Assembly: GCF_003336755.1 (NCBI RefSeq)
Contig: NZ_QMDI01000005.1
Location: 62,001-126,000 of the forward strand
Length of the DNA: 64,000 bases
Direction: 5' to 3'
Source of the DNA: Elioraea thermophila (ex Habib et al. 2022)
GTDB lineage: Bacteria > Pseudomonadota > Alphaproteobacteria > Acetobacterales > Acetobacteraceae
Position 1 is the first letter of the stretch. Each line of letters opens with the position of its first letter. Shown here piece by piece: positions 19,843 to 28,478 of this stretch. The position numbers and the translations under genes are program-made. The notes under the pieces are model-generated. The model was not told the DNA's origin, did no database searches, and worked only from the letters and a program-made list of their open reading frames with translations.

Positions 19843-21885
19843 ATGACCGAGCAGAGCTTCGTGCTGCACGACGCCGGCGAGGGCGATGAGCCCCTGTCCA
19901 ACCATTCGGCCAACCCGACCTTCGGCGAGATCCTGGAGGCGCGGCTTTCGCGCCGCGGCGCGCTGCTGGGAGGGCTCGCCACTGCCCTTGGCGCCATGTT
20001 CGTCCGCCCGGGCGAAAGCTTGGCCTCCGCCGCCACCTCCATCGGCCCAGCCGAGAAGATGCTCGGCTTCGCCGCCATCCCCGTGAGCGACAAGGACACG
20101 CTGGTCGTTCCGCCTGGCTACACCGCGCGCGCGATCTGCGCCTGGGGCGAGCCGATCCGCAGCACGGGCCCCGCCTTCGCGCCGACCAACACGGGGGCGG
20201 ATCAGGCGCAGCAGATCGGCATGCACCATGACGGCATGCACTTCTTCCCGATCGAGGGCCGCTCGCCTTACGAGGGCTCCTCGACCGACGGCCTGCTCGT
20301 GATGAACCACGAGTACGTCGAGCCGCGCTACCTGCACGCCGCGAAGTACGCCGGGCAGAAGATCGCGACCGACGCGGTGGTGATCCGCGACGGCAAGCGC
20401 GACGACGACGAGGTGCTGAAGGAGATCAACGCGCACGGCGTCACCATCGTGCGCATCGCCAAGCAGGCGGACGGCAGCTGGAAGATCGTGGATGATCCGC
20501 GCAACCGCCGCATCACGGGGCTGACCGTGATGGAGATCGGCGGCCCCGTGCGCGGCACCGAGTTCGTGCGCACGAAGTTCAGCCCGGACGGCACGCGCGT
20601 CCGCGGCACGCTGAACAACTGCGCGCACGGCGTCACGCCGTGGAACACCTACCTCACCTGCGAGGAGAATTGGGCCGGCTACTTCCGCAACGGCACCATA
20701 GTGGACCAGAAGCCCGATTTGCCGCGCGAGCACGCCCGCTACGGCGTGCGCACGGAGCGGTCGCGCTATGCGTGGGAGCTCGCCGCCTCGGGCCGCGACG
20801 AGTTCGTCCGCTTCGACGCCACCGCCCGCGGCGAGAACCCGACCCAGGACTATCGCAACGAACCCAACGCCTTCGGCTGGGTGGTGGAGATCAATCCGTG
20901 GGATCCGAACAGCGTGCCGGTCAAGCGCACGCATCTCGGCCGCTTCGCCCATGAGGGCGTGATCTTCGCCCCGGTGAAGGAGGGCAAGCCGGTGGTGTGC
21001 TACTCGGGCGACGATGCGCGCTTCGAGTACATCTACAAGTTCGTCTCGGCCAAGCCCTACCATGCGGCGACGGCGAACGGGTCGCTGCTCGATGAGGGCA
21101 CGCTCTATGCGGCGAAGTTCAACGCCGACGGCACCGGCGAGTGGCTGGCGCTGAAGCCCGGGGTGAACGGCCTCACCCCCGAGAACGGCTTCGGGTCGCT
21201 CGCCGAGATCCTGGTCAACACCCGTGCCGCCGCCGACCGGGCGGGGGCGACGAAGATGGACCGGCCGGAGTGGGGCGCGGTCGATCCGCGCGACGGCCGC
21301 GTCTACTTCACGCTGACCAACAACTCGCGCCGCACCGAACAGCAGGTGGACGCAGCCAACCCGCGGGCGCGCAACCTCTTCGGCCACATCATCCGCTGGC
21401 GCGAGGAGAACGACGACCACACCTCGACGCGCTTCACCTGGGATCTGTTCGTCATCGCCGGCCCCGCCGAGGAGAGCCGCACGGCCTCGGGGGCGCGGCT
21501 GACCCAGGACAACATCTTCGCCTGCCCCGACGGGCTGTGGTTCGACTCCGCCGGCCGGCTCTGGATCCAGACCGACATCGGCGAGAGCGAGCAGAACCGC
21601 GGACCGCACGCGGTGTTCGGCAACAATCAGATGCTGGCCGCGGACCCGATCACCGGCGAGATCAAGCGCTTCCTCACCGGGCCCATCGGCCAGGAGATCA
21701 CCGGCGTCGTGACCACGCCCGATCGGCGGACGATGTTCATCAACGTCCAGCACCCGGGCGCCAACACCTCGGCCGACGAGTATGCGGAGGGGAAGATCCG
21801 CAGCCGCTGGCCGGACGGGCAGGGCGTGCCGCGTTCGGCCACCGTGGTGATCACCAAGGACGACGGCGGCTTCATCGGCACCTGA
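19843..21885 (+). CDS. PhoX-family protein (DUF839), probable Tat-exported alkaline phosphatase
   Basis: A 680-residue beta-propeller enzyme. PhoX enzymes are iron- and calcium-dependent phosphomonoesterases exported folded. Residues 41-60 contain a twin-arginine-like segment (LSRRGALLGGLATALGAMF) after an unusually long N-region. Family motifs: LLVMNHEYVEPRYLH, then NNCAHGVTPWNTYLTCEENWAGYF (Cys260, Cys273), NAFGWVVEINP, KRTHLGRFAHEG and YSGDDARFEYIYKF. The C-terminal part (CPDGLWFDSAGRLWIQTD) is complete. A GC hairpin with a GCAA loop ends the gene. Phosphatase activity is known for only part of this family. Confidence 0.9.
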   Translation: MTEQSFVLHDAGEGDEPLSNHSANPTFGEILEARLSRRGALLGGLATALGAMFVRPGESLASAATSIGPAEKMLGFAAIPVSDKDTLVVPPGYTARAICAWGEPIRSTGPAFAPTNTGADQAQQIGMHHDGMHFFPIEGRSPYEGSSTDGLLVMNHEYVEPRYLHAAKYAGQKIATDAVVIRDGKRDDDEVLKEINAHGVTIVRIAKQADGSWKIVDDPRNRRITGLTVMEIGGPVRGTEFVRTKFSPDGTRVRGTLNNCAHGVTPWNTYLTCEENWAGYFRNGTIVDQKPDLPREHARYGVRTERSRYAWELAASGRDEFVRFDATARGENPTQDYRNEPNAFGWVVEINPWDPNSVPVKRTHLGRFAHEGVIFAPVKEGKPVVCYSGDDARFEYIYKFVSAKPYHAATANGSLLDEGTLYAAKFNADGTGEWLALKPGVNGLTPENGFGSLAEILVNTRAAADRAGATKMDRPEWGAVDPRDGRVYFTLTNNSRRTEQQVDAANPRARNLFGHIIRWREENDDHTSTRFTWDLFVIAGPAEESRTASGARLTQDNIFACPDGLWFDSAGRLWIQTDIGESEQNRGPHAVFGNNQMLAADPITGEIKRFLTGPIGQEITGVVTTPDRRTMFINVQHPGANTSADEYAEGKIRSRWPDGQGVPRSATVVITKDDGGFIGT

Positions 21886-21910
21886 CGCCGTCGCCTTCGG
21901 CAACGCAACG

Positions 21911-21938
21911 GGGGCTCCGTCCGCAAGGGCGGAGCCCC
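21911..21938. terminator. Strong convergent hairpin with GCAA tetraloop
   Basis: Arms at 21911-21922 and 21927-21938 form a 12-bp stem (11 Watson-Crick pairs and one G-T pair) closed by a GCAA (GNRA-type) loop, on the 72-base gap between the convergent PhoX and beta-lactamase-fold genes. There is only a short TT afterwards. It is placed to serve both strands. Confidence 0.7.
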
Positions 21939-21957
21939 TTCGCGTTCCGCCGACCCC

Positions 21958-23115
21958 TCAGGCGCCGAACACGAAGCGCGTGCCGGTGGAGGAGCGGACG
22001 AAGTTCTCCGGCATTTCCGCCTGCACCATGGCGATGAAGGCCTCGCCCGAGCAGTGCATCGGCACCAGGAGATCGGGCTTCAGCGCCTTCAGTTCCTCGA
22101 GGGTGCGGCGTTGGTAGTCGAGCGGGAATGGCGCGAGGTGGAAGCCGCCCATCACGGCGTGCAGGCGGTCGGTGCCGGCGGCCGCCATGGCGGAACGGAC
22201 GGAGTTGACCACGCCGCGATGGCCGCAGGAGGTCAGCACGACGAGGCCCCGGTCCCGCACCAGGAAGGCGGTGGAGACCTCGTGCTCGAAATCGTCGGGC
22301 ACGATGGTTTGCGTCCGTTTCGCCTCCGACAGCCCCTCCGGCGCGCAACCGAACGCACCCTGTTTGCCGACGTACATTCGGGTTGGGGAAAGCACGCGCT
22401 CGAACGACGAGGCCGCGATCCGCCCGCCGGAGAAGCCGTGGCCGGCGATGAGGGAGGGCCGGTCCACCACCGTGATGGCGAGCCCCGCCGCCAGCATCGC
22501 CTCACGATCGAGGGCGCCGAAATTGCCTGCCTCGCCCGGCACGTTGAGTTCGCGAACGCAGAAGCACTCCTCGCCACCGAGATAGAAGGGCAGCCCTTGC
22601 TTCAGCCGGCCGCGATTCGCCTCGAGAAAACCGACCAAGCCGCCGAAATGGTCGTAGTGCCCGTGGCTGAGCACCAGCGCGTCGATGGTGGCGGCGTCGA
22701 TTCGCGCCAGCATCAGGTTGTTGAGCAGCGTCTCGGGCGTGTAGCCGAAGTCGATCAGGATGTTCCGCCGCTCGCCGCGGGCTTCCGTCTCGCAGAACAG
22801 GGAGAGCCCCCATTCGTTCTGCAGCGTGTGCCTGGGCGGCCGGCCGGGGGCGACGGCGAAGCCGAGACGCTCCACACGCACGCCTTGCACCGTGCGGGCT
22901 GGTTCGAAGGCGTGATGATACGAGTCCGTCACCACTCGCACGGCGAGGCGATCGACCACCGGCACGCCGCCCGCCGGGATCGGCTGTGCGGCGGCGACGC
23001 GGCTGCAGAGGAAGCCTCCGCCCACCAGCGCACCGAACAGACCGAGGCCGGCGCCCAGCGTGCGGCGCCGCGTAGTGGTGGCGGCTACGCCGGCCTGATC
23101 GTTCTGCGACGGCAT
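21958..23115 (-). CDS. Exported metallo-beta-lactamase-fold hydrolase
   Basis: A 385-residue MBL-fold protein. The ATG at 23115 starts a 45-residue leader with TTTRRRTLGAG followed by a hydrophobic stretch ending VAAAQP, a twin-arginine-type signal. The metal motif is SHGHYDHFGGL near residue 150, with later metal ligands in TSCGHRGVVN and MHCSGEAF. The spacing and the GGFHLAP segment resemble the branch of MBL proteins related to archaeal dihydropterin-type synthases. Substrate unknown. It sits between the two PhoX genes, suggesting a shared extracytoplasmic task. Confidence 0.88.
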   Translation of the reverse strand: MPSQNDQAGVAATTTRRRTLGAGLGLFGALVGGGFLCSRVAAAQPIPAGGVPVVDRLAVRVVTDSYHHAFEPARTVQGVRVERLGFAVAPGRPPRHTLQNEWGLSLFCETEARGERRNILIDFGYTPETLLNNLMLARIDAATIDALVLSHGHYDHFGGLVGFLEANRGRLKQGLPFYLGGEECFCVRELNVPGEAGNFGALDREAMLAAGLAITVVDRPSLIAGHGFSGGRIAASSFERVLSPTRMYVGKQGAFGCAPEGLSEAKRTQTIVPDDFEHEVSTAFLVRDRGLVVLTSCGHRGVVNSVRSAMAAAGTDRLHAVMGGFHLAPFPLDYQRRTLEELKALKPDLLVPMHCSGEAFIAMVQAEMPENFVRSSTGTRFVFGA

Positions 23116-23217
23116 CGTCTCCTCCTTCCTGTTATTCTTGCGCGGAATGGTTGGACGATGCGCCGGCCCGGTCAAGCCATGCCGACCACGAAACGTTATA
23201 CCGTATCGATGTCTCCG

Positions 23218-24876
23218 TCAGCCGCCGATCGGCCCGCCGCGATCGCGCGCGATCGCGATCACGGTGGTGCGCGGCGGCAGGGCGGGTTCGAAGGCGGGCC
23301 ACCGCGTGGCCGGGCGGGTGAAGTCCGCCCCCGCCTCGGCCCCCGGGGTGCGCACCACCGAGAACAGGGTGGTGTCGTCGGGTGAGAAGCGGAGCCCGCC
23401 GATCGCGGCCGCGCGCGGTGCGGCGTAAAGGAGCGCGATCGTGCCCCGCGTCGCGCCCGATGCGGTGCCGCAAACGTAGATGCCGTCGGCGATGCCGGTG
23501 CTGCGCTGCAGGGGGCCTTGCGCCGTGCCGATGAACAGCCGCCCACGCCGATCCACCTCGAGCACGGCGGGGCACGCAAGCCAGACGCGCGAGCCTGCCC
23601 CGTAGCGCGCGGTCGATCCCGGCTGGGCGGGATCTCCGCCGAGGATCAGCACCGCGCCTGAAGCGGCGTCCGCTCCGTGGTCGCGGTTGTCCGGGAGGAT
23701 CTCGACTACGTGGCCCCAAGGATTGATCGGGCGGGGGTTCAGCGAGTCGAGGCGCGCGGGCGTCCGCTCTCCCCCGCGGCAAGCGAGGAACAGCCGACCG
23801 TCCGGCGAAACGGCGAGCCCAGAAGGCGAGTCGAACGGCGTCGCCCCCGCCTGTTCGGCCGCCATGCGGGCATCGATCAGCGCGGCGGCGGTGGCGGGAA
23901 GACGAAGCCAGCGGATGGTCGATCCCTCCACGCGCGCCACCGACAAGGCTCCCTCGTCGAGCAGCGCGCCATTCGCGGCAAGCCCGTCCCCGTCCGGCCC
24001 ACTTGCGGCGACGAAACGGTAGAGGAACCCGTCGCGGCGCGCTTCCGTCATGTACACCACGGGCCGGCCATCGGCCGAGCGCGTCACCGCCACATCGGCC
24101 TTGGGAAAGCGCCCGAGCGCAGTGCGCTTGACAGGGACCGCCGTCGGGTCGAGGGCGTCGAGTTCCACCACCCAGCCGAAGCGGTTCGGCTCGTTCGCCT
24201 CGCGGAAGCGGGGGGCGAGGTCGCGCCAGGCGGCGATCTGTGCGCTCGCGTCTCCTTCTCCGATCAGAACAGTCCGCCAGGGTGTGGCGCAGCCGCCCTC
24301 CGCGGCGAGGATGCCGCGCGCCGCCATCCCGGCCGGGTCCTCGCTCGTACGCAGCCGCGCATCACCCGCCGCCGGGCCCGCGAGGCGGCAAAGCGTGGTG
24401 CCGGTGAGACGCCGCGCTTGGAACCCGCCATCCACCACCACCCAGCGCCCGCCGAGGAACTCGAGGTTCACCACCGAAGCGCCGACCATGCCGATCTCGA
24501 TCGCCGGGTTGGGCAGAAGTGATGGGAAGGCCATGCGCGGGTCGACGCGGGTATGGGAGAAGACGGCGACCAGGCGCGGAATGCCGTCCGCCGCCGGTGG
24601 AGGTTCGACGATGGCGGCGAGCCGCGCATCCCAGGCGAATTGCGTCGCCGCCGCCTCGGCGTCCGGAAGATGCGGGTTCCAGGGCGGGGCGTTGAACGCC
24701 ACCCGGTCGCCCCAGCGCAGCAGCACGTCGCGCCGATAGCCGCGCGCGATCCGATCATCCAGCAGCACCGGCTGGGAGACGTCGGCGACGTCGGACACGC
24801 CCGGCTGAGCGGCGGCAGGCCAAGCCAGCGCAGCCGCGGAGGCGGCGAGCAGCGAGCGTCGGGAGAGGATCGGCAC
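23218..24876 (-). CDS. Second PhoX-like (DUF839) exported protein
   Basis: A 552-residue paralogue of the 19843-21885 product. GTG at 24876 is chosen because GGAGGAG lies 10 bases upstream; an ATG at 24912 would overlap the previous gene and has no such site. The leader ILSRRSLLAASAAALAWPAAAQ is Tat-like. Shared family segments include EPNRFGWVVELDALDPTAVP, KRTALGRFPKADVAV and DGFLYRFVAA. The PhoX motif is altered to GGCATPWRTVLIGEGD: TPW and one Cys are kept, but the CEE triplet is gone. Catalytic activity is therefore uncertain. Follows the molybdoenzyme gene in the same operon. Confidence 0.85.
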   Translation of the reverse strand: MPILSRRSLLAASAAALAWPAAAQPGVSDVADVSQPVLLDDRIARGYRRDVLLRWGDRVAFNAPPWNPHLPDAEAAATQFAWDARLAAIVEPPPAADGIPRLVAVFSHTRVDPRMAFPSLLPNPAIEIGMVGASVVNLEFLGGRWVVVDGGFQARRLTGTTLCRLAGPAAGDARLRTSEDPAGMAARGILAAEGGCATPWRTVLIGEGDASAQIAAWRDLAPRFREANEPNRFGWVVELDALDPTAVPVKRTALGRFPKADVAVTRSADGRPVVYMTEARRDGFLYRFVAASGPDGDGLAANGALLDEGALSVARVEGSTIRWLRLPATAAALIDARMAAEQAGATPFDSPSGLAVSPDGRLFLACRGGERTPARLDSLNPRPINPWGHVVEILPDNRDHGADAASGAVLILGGDPAQPGSTARYGAGSRVWLACPAVLEVDRRGRLFIGTAQGPLQRSTGIADGIYVCGTASGATRGTIALLYAAPRAAAIGGLRFSPDDTTLFSVVRTPGAEAGADFTRPATRWPAFEPALPPRTTVIAIARDRGGPIGG

Positions 24877-24880
24877 CGGC

Positions 24881-27187
24881 TTACGACTCCTCCTCGATCG
24901 GCGGGGGTTCATGCACGCGGACAGGCGGGAGCGGGCCCCGCCAGCGTTCGATCTCGACCAGACAGGAATGGGCGACCGGGCCCTGGCCGAGGCGCGAGGT
25001 TCCTTCGTCGCGGGTCAGCACGTTCGGATTGCCGTGCACACAGAGCGAGCCCGGCACGCCGGGCTCGAGCGGGTCGAACCAGGCGCCCGTCGCCATCGCC
25101 ACCACGCCGCGCATGAGGCCCTCGTCGAACACCGCGCCGGCGAGGCAGGCGCCGCGGTCGTTGAACACGCGCACGACATCGCCCGCGGCGATGCCGCGCG
25201 CCGCGGCATCCTCGGGATGGATTCGGATCGGCTCGCGCCCGGCGACCTTGGCGGCGAGGCTGACCCGGCCCGGGTCGCCCTGCCCGTGCAGCCGCGTGGC
25301 GGGCTGGTCGGTGAGAAGATGCAGCGGGTAGCGGGCGGCGGCCGGTGCGCCGAGCCACTCGCGTGGTTCCTTCCACACCGGGTGGCCGGGGCAGTCGTCG
25401 TAGTCGAAGCCGGCGATCGTTTCGGAGAAGAGCTCGACCTTGCCGGACGGCGTGGCGAGAGGTTCCGCGTAGGGATCGTTCCGGAACCCCTCGAACAGGA
25501 CGAAGGGGCGCGCCGGCGGGTCGAACTCGAGGAAGCCCCGATCCCAGAAGCCGTCGAAATCGGGCGTCTCCAGCCCCGCTTCGCGCCAGCCGCGGCGCGC
25601 CGTCTCGTAGAGGTGAGCGAGCCAGGCGCGCTCGTCGCGCTGTTCGGTGAAGCGCTCGCGCACGCCGAAGGCTTCGGCGATGTCGGCGAGCATCGCCCAG
25701 TCGTCGCGGGCCTGGCCCTGCGGCGGCACCGCCCGTTTCATGGCGAGAACGAAGCGGTCGCGCGAGGAGGCGGCGATGTCGTTGCGCTCGAGCGTGGTCG
25801 TCGCCGGCAGCACGATGTCGGCGTGGCGGGCGAGCGGCGTCCACCACGGCTCCTGCACGATGATGGTGTCGGGCTTGGCCCAGGCGCGCAAAAGCCGGTT
25901 CAGGTCCTGGTGGTGGTGGAAGGGGTTGCCGCCCGCCCACCAGATCAGCCGGATGTCTGGGTAGGTGAGGGTGCGGCCATTGTAGTCGTAGGGCTCGCCC
26001 GGCCGCTCCAGCATGTCGGTGAGGCGGGCGACGGGGATGAACAGGCCCAAGGGGTTGCGCCCCGGCGAGAGGGCGGGAACGGGCAGCTCCTGGCGCGGGT
26101 TGCCGACCCCGTTGATCGAGCCGTAGCCGAAGGCGAAGCCGCGGCCGGGCAACCCGATGCCGCCCGTGATCGCGGCGAGCGCCACCACCATCCAGAACGG
26201 CTGTTCGCCCCAGTCCGCCCGCTGCAACGACCAGGTGGCGGTGATCATGCTCGGTTCGCGCGCGATCATCCGTGCCACCTCGGCGATATGCGCCGCCGGC
26301 ACCCCCGTGATCGCCTCCGCCCAGGCGGGCGTTTTCGCCACACCGTCAGGCTCGCCGAGGATGTAGGCGCGGAGTTTCGGCCACCCCGTGCAGTGGGTGG
26401 CGAGGAAGTCTCGATCCTCCAACCCCTCGGCGACGATGACGTTCGCGGCGGCGAGCATGAAGGCGGTGTCGGTGCCGGGGCGGATGGGGATCCACTCGGC
26501 CCCGAGGAAGGCCGGTGTGGGGCCGCGGTCGGGGGAGACGTTGAGGATCTTGAGTCCCGATCGCGCGAGTTCGGCCAGCCGAAGCCGGTACTGGCCCTCG
26601 CCCGCTCCGCCGGCGCAGACCTCGCCGTTCTTCAGCGGCAGGCCCCCGAAGCAGAGCAGCACGCGAGCGTGGGCGAGGACGGAGGGCCAATCGGTGGCTG
26701 GGCCCTGGACGCAGTCGTTGGTGCCGACGACGTGCGGCATCAGGGTCATGCCGGCGGCGTAGGAGTAGTTGGTCACCTGGCCCACGTAGCCGCCGATCAG
26801 CGCGAGGAAGCGCTGCAGCTGCGTCCGCGCATGATGGAACCGCCCGGCTGAGGCCCAGCCATAGGAGCCGCCGAAGATCGCGGCGTTGCCGTGGGCGGCC
26901 CGCACGCGCGCCACCTCCTCGGCGACGAGGCGGATCGCGCGATCCCAGGAGACCGGCACGAAGGGATCGCCGCCGCGCGGGCAGCCGGCGCGACGCCCCG
27001 CGAGCCAGCCCTTGCGCACGTAGGGGCGATCGATGCGCGCGCGCGCATGCACGAGGTCGGGCACGGACTCGATCAACCGCCCCGGGGCGCGGTCGCGGCG
27101 GAAGGGGCGCACGCCGACGACGCGGCCCGCTTCGACCAGGGCCTCGAAGGCGCCCCAATGCGCCGCGTGCGGCACGGCGATGGCCAT
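24881..27187 (-). CDS. Molybdopterin-dependent S/N-oxide reductase-type oxidoreductase (BisC/DMSO reductase family)
   Basis: A 768-residue enzyme with bis-MGD domains. The probable molybdenum ligand is Ser108 in GGSYGWASAGRFHHA, typical of biotin-sulfoxide, TMAO and DMSO reductases. No N-terminal cysteine cluster for an Fe-S centre is present and no signal peptide is visible, so it is likely cytoplasmic like BisC. Other family segments: GTNDCVQGPATDWPSVL, WWTPLARHADIVLPATTTLERND, and the C-terminal MGD-binding part HGNPNVLTRDEGTSRLGQGP. Reduces sulfoxides or N-oxides such as methionine or biotin sulfoxide. The stop is 4 bases before the second PhoX start. Confidence 0.93.
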   Translation of the reverse strand: MAIAVPHAAHWGAFEALVEAGRVVGVRPFRRDRAPGRLIESVPDLVHARARIDRPYVRKGWLAGRRAGCPRGGDPFVPVSWDRAIRLVAEEVARVRAAHGNAAIFGGSYGWASAGRFHHARTQLQRFLALIGGYVGQVTNYSYAAGMTLMPHVVGTNDCVQGPATDWPSVLAHARVLLCFGGLPLKNGEVCAGGAGEGQYRLRLAELARSGLKILNVSPDRGPTPAFLGAEWIPIRPGTDTAFMLAAANVIVAEGLEDRDFLATHCTGWPKLRAYILGEPDGVAKTPAWAEAITGVPAAHIAEVARMIAREPSMITATWSLQRADWGEQPFWMVVALAAITGGIGLPGRGFAFGYGSINGVGNPRQELPVPALSPGRNPLGLFIPVARLTDMLERPGEPYDYNGRTLTYPDIRLIWWAGGNPFHHHQDLNRLLRAWAKPDTIIVQEPWWTPLARHADIVLPATTTLERNDIAASSRDRFVLAMKRAVPPQGQARDDWAMLADIAEAFGVRERFTEQRDERAWLAHLYETARRGWREAGLETPDFDGFWDRGFLEFDPPARPFVLFEGFRNDPYAEPLATPSGKVELFSETIAGFDYDDCPGHPVWKEPREWLGAPAAARYPLHLLTDQPATRLHGQGDPGRVSLAAKVAGREPIRIHPEDAAARGIAAGDVVRVFNDRGACLAGAVFDEGLMRGVVAMATGAWFDPLEPGVPGSLCVHGNPNVLTRDEGTSRLGQGPVAHSCLVEIERWRGPLPPVRVHEPPPIEEES

Positions 27188-27260
27188 CGCGCAGTTACCC
27201 CCCGTTCGCTTCTGCCACCCTGTCGTGACTTAGCGCGGGTCTGCCTTCAGCGCGAGGGCG

Positions 27261-28406
27261 TCAGGCGGCGGGGCTGACGTAGCCGCCATGGCCGAGGACG
27301 AAGCGTCCCGCCCCGGCGGGGCTGCGGCCCGCGATCAGGCTGGGGGGAATGCCGGCGAGCACGCGCAGCATGTCGGCCTGCACGGTTCGGTTCCGCCGGC
27401 CGTAGAAGTGGTGGGTGTCATCGCCGGTCCCGATCACCACGGCACCGACGTCCACCGCCTCCACGGTCGCCACACCGGGGTCGCGCAAAGGGCCACGCTG
27501 GCCGAGGCGGAACCCGGCGAAGCGGAAGCGCACCGGGTTCGACCGCAGCTTCTGGCTGAGCTGCAGAGCACCGTCGCGCTCGCAATGATAGACGACCGTG
27601 CGGGGCACAAGCTCGGGCAGGCGTCGCAAGCCACCCTCGCGACCGAAGGCGTCCGCCTCGATGTCTGCCCCCGTGCTCAGCACGACGTCGATCCCCCCCG
27701 GAAAGTCGAGGGCGGACAGCGCGGAGGCAAGAACGGCATGGCCGAGGCTCTGCACCATGAGAACCAGCCGCGGGGCGGCGCCGAGAGGTCGCGCCGCGGC
27801 CACCTCCGCGAGCACGTCGACAAGAAGGTTCACCGCGCGACGCAGGGCCTCGCCCGACCGCTCGGCGTCCTTGACGTCGCTCCAATAGGCGCGCGTGCCG
27901 AGCACGCCGTCCGAGGGCCAGGTGAACACCGTCGGCACGAGGGGGCGAGGCCGTTCCTCCTCGGGCATGGCGCGACGGATCGCCTCGAGGTTCACCGCAA
28001 TCCGCGCGGTGAGGGCGAGCGCCTCGGCGAAGCCCGTCTGGAAGCCGTGCACGTAGAGGAGAAGGTCGTGCGTCGCCGCCTCGCCCTGGCCGCCGAGCAG
28101 CCGCTGCAGACGCGCCGAGAGTTCCGTGCTGCCGAGCACGCCGGCGCCCGGGTCCTCGGCGAACACGCCCAGCGCGTGGCGGCCGGTCGGCACGTCGTGC
28201 GACCACGACGCCGCGAGCCCGGCGAAGCGTGCGGCGCCGAAGCGGAGTTCCGCCCCATCGCCGTTGAGGGCCGTGCCGAAGCCGTCGGGACGGACGGGGT
28301 CGCCGACCGGGTTGCGGTTGGTGGCGAAGAAGACCGTGAGATCCCCGCCGCCCCCTGCGCTGCCTTTCCTGCGCGGCCTGGCCGCCGATGACGCCGTGCG
28401 GGCCAT
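27261..28406 (-). CDS. Alpha/beta hydrolase of the DUF900 family
   Basis: A 381-residue protein. The ATG at 28406 is preceded by AAGGGGAG. Start-of-domain motif VFFATNRNP is typical of DUF900 hydrolases, then LLLYVHGFQTGFAEAL (oxyanion region), VFTWPSDG, and the nucleophile elbow in VQSLGHAVLASAL. The His and Asp partners lie further on (GTGDDTHHFYGRRNR region). Family members are lipase- or esterase-like with unknown substrates. Divergent from the aminotransferase gene. Confidence 0.86.
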   Translation of the reverse strand: MARTASSAARPRRKGSAGGGGDLTVFFATNRNPVGDPVRPDGFGTALNGDGAELRFGAARFAGLAASWSHDVPTGRHALGVFAEDPGAGVLGSTELSARLQRLLGGQGEAATHDLLLYVHGFQTGFAEALALTARIAVNLEAIRRAMPEEERPRPLVPTVFTWPSDGVLGTRAYWSDVKDAERSGEALRRAVNLLVDVLAEVAAARPLGAAPRLVLMVQSLGHAVLASALSALDFPGGIDVVLSTGADIEADAFGREGGLRRLPELVPRTVVYHCERDGALQLSQKLRSNPVRFRFAGFRLGQRGPLRDPGVATVEAVDVGAVVIGTGDDTHHFYGRRNRTVQADMLRVLAGIPPSLIAGRSPAGAGRFVLGHGGYVSPAA

Positions 28407-28478
28407 GCGTGCGTTCTCCCCTTCTGGTCGGATCGCACTCCCCGTCCCTATAGTGGCGCCGGCCTCAAGGAGACGACA

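Noticed and set aside
22054-23385. 443-codon plus-strand frame over the MBL gene
   Set aside because: Low-complexity shadow; the minus strand carries a clear metal-binding MBL protein.
24877-24912. ATG start of the second PhoX-like gene at 24912
   Set aside because: It overlaps the molybdoenzyme gene by 32 bases and lacks a ribosome binding site, whereas GTG at 24876 has GGAGGAG at a proper distance.
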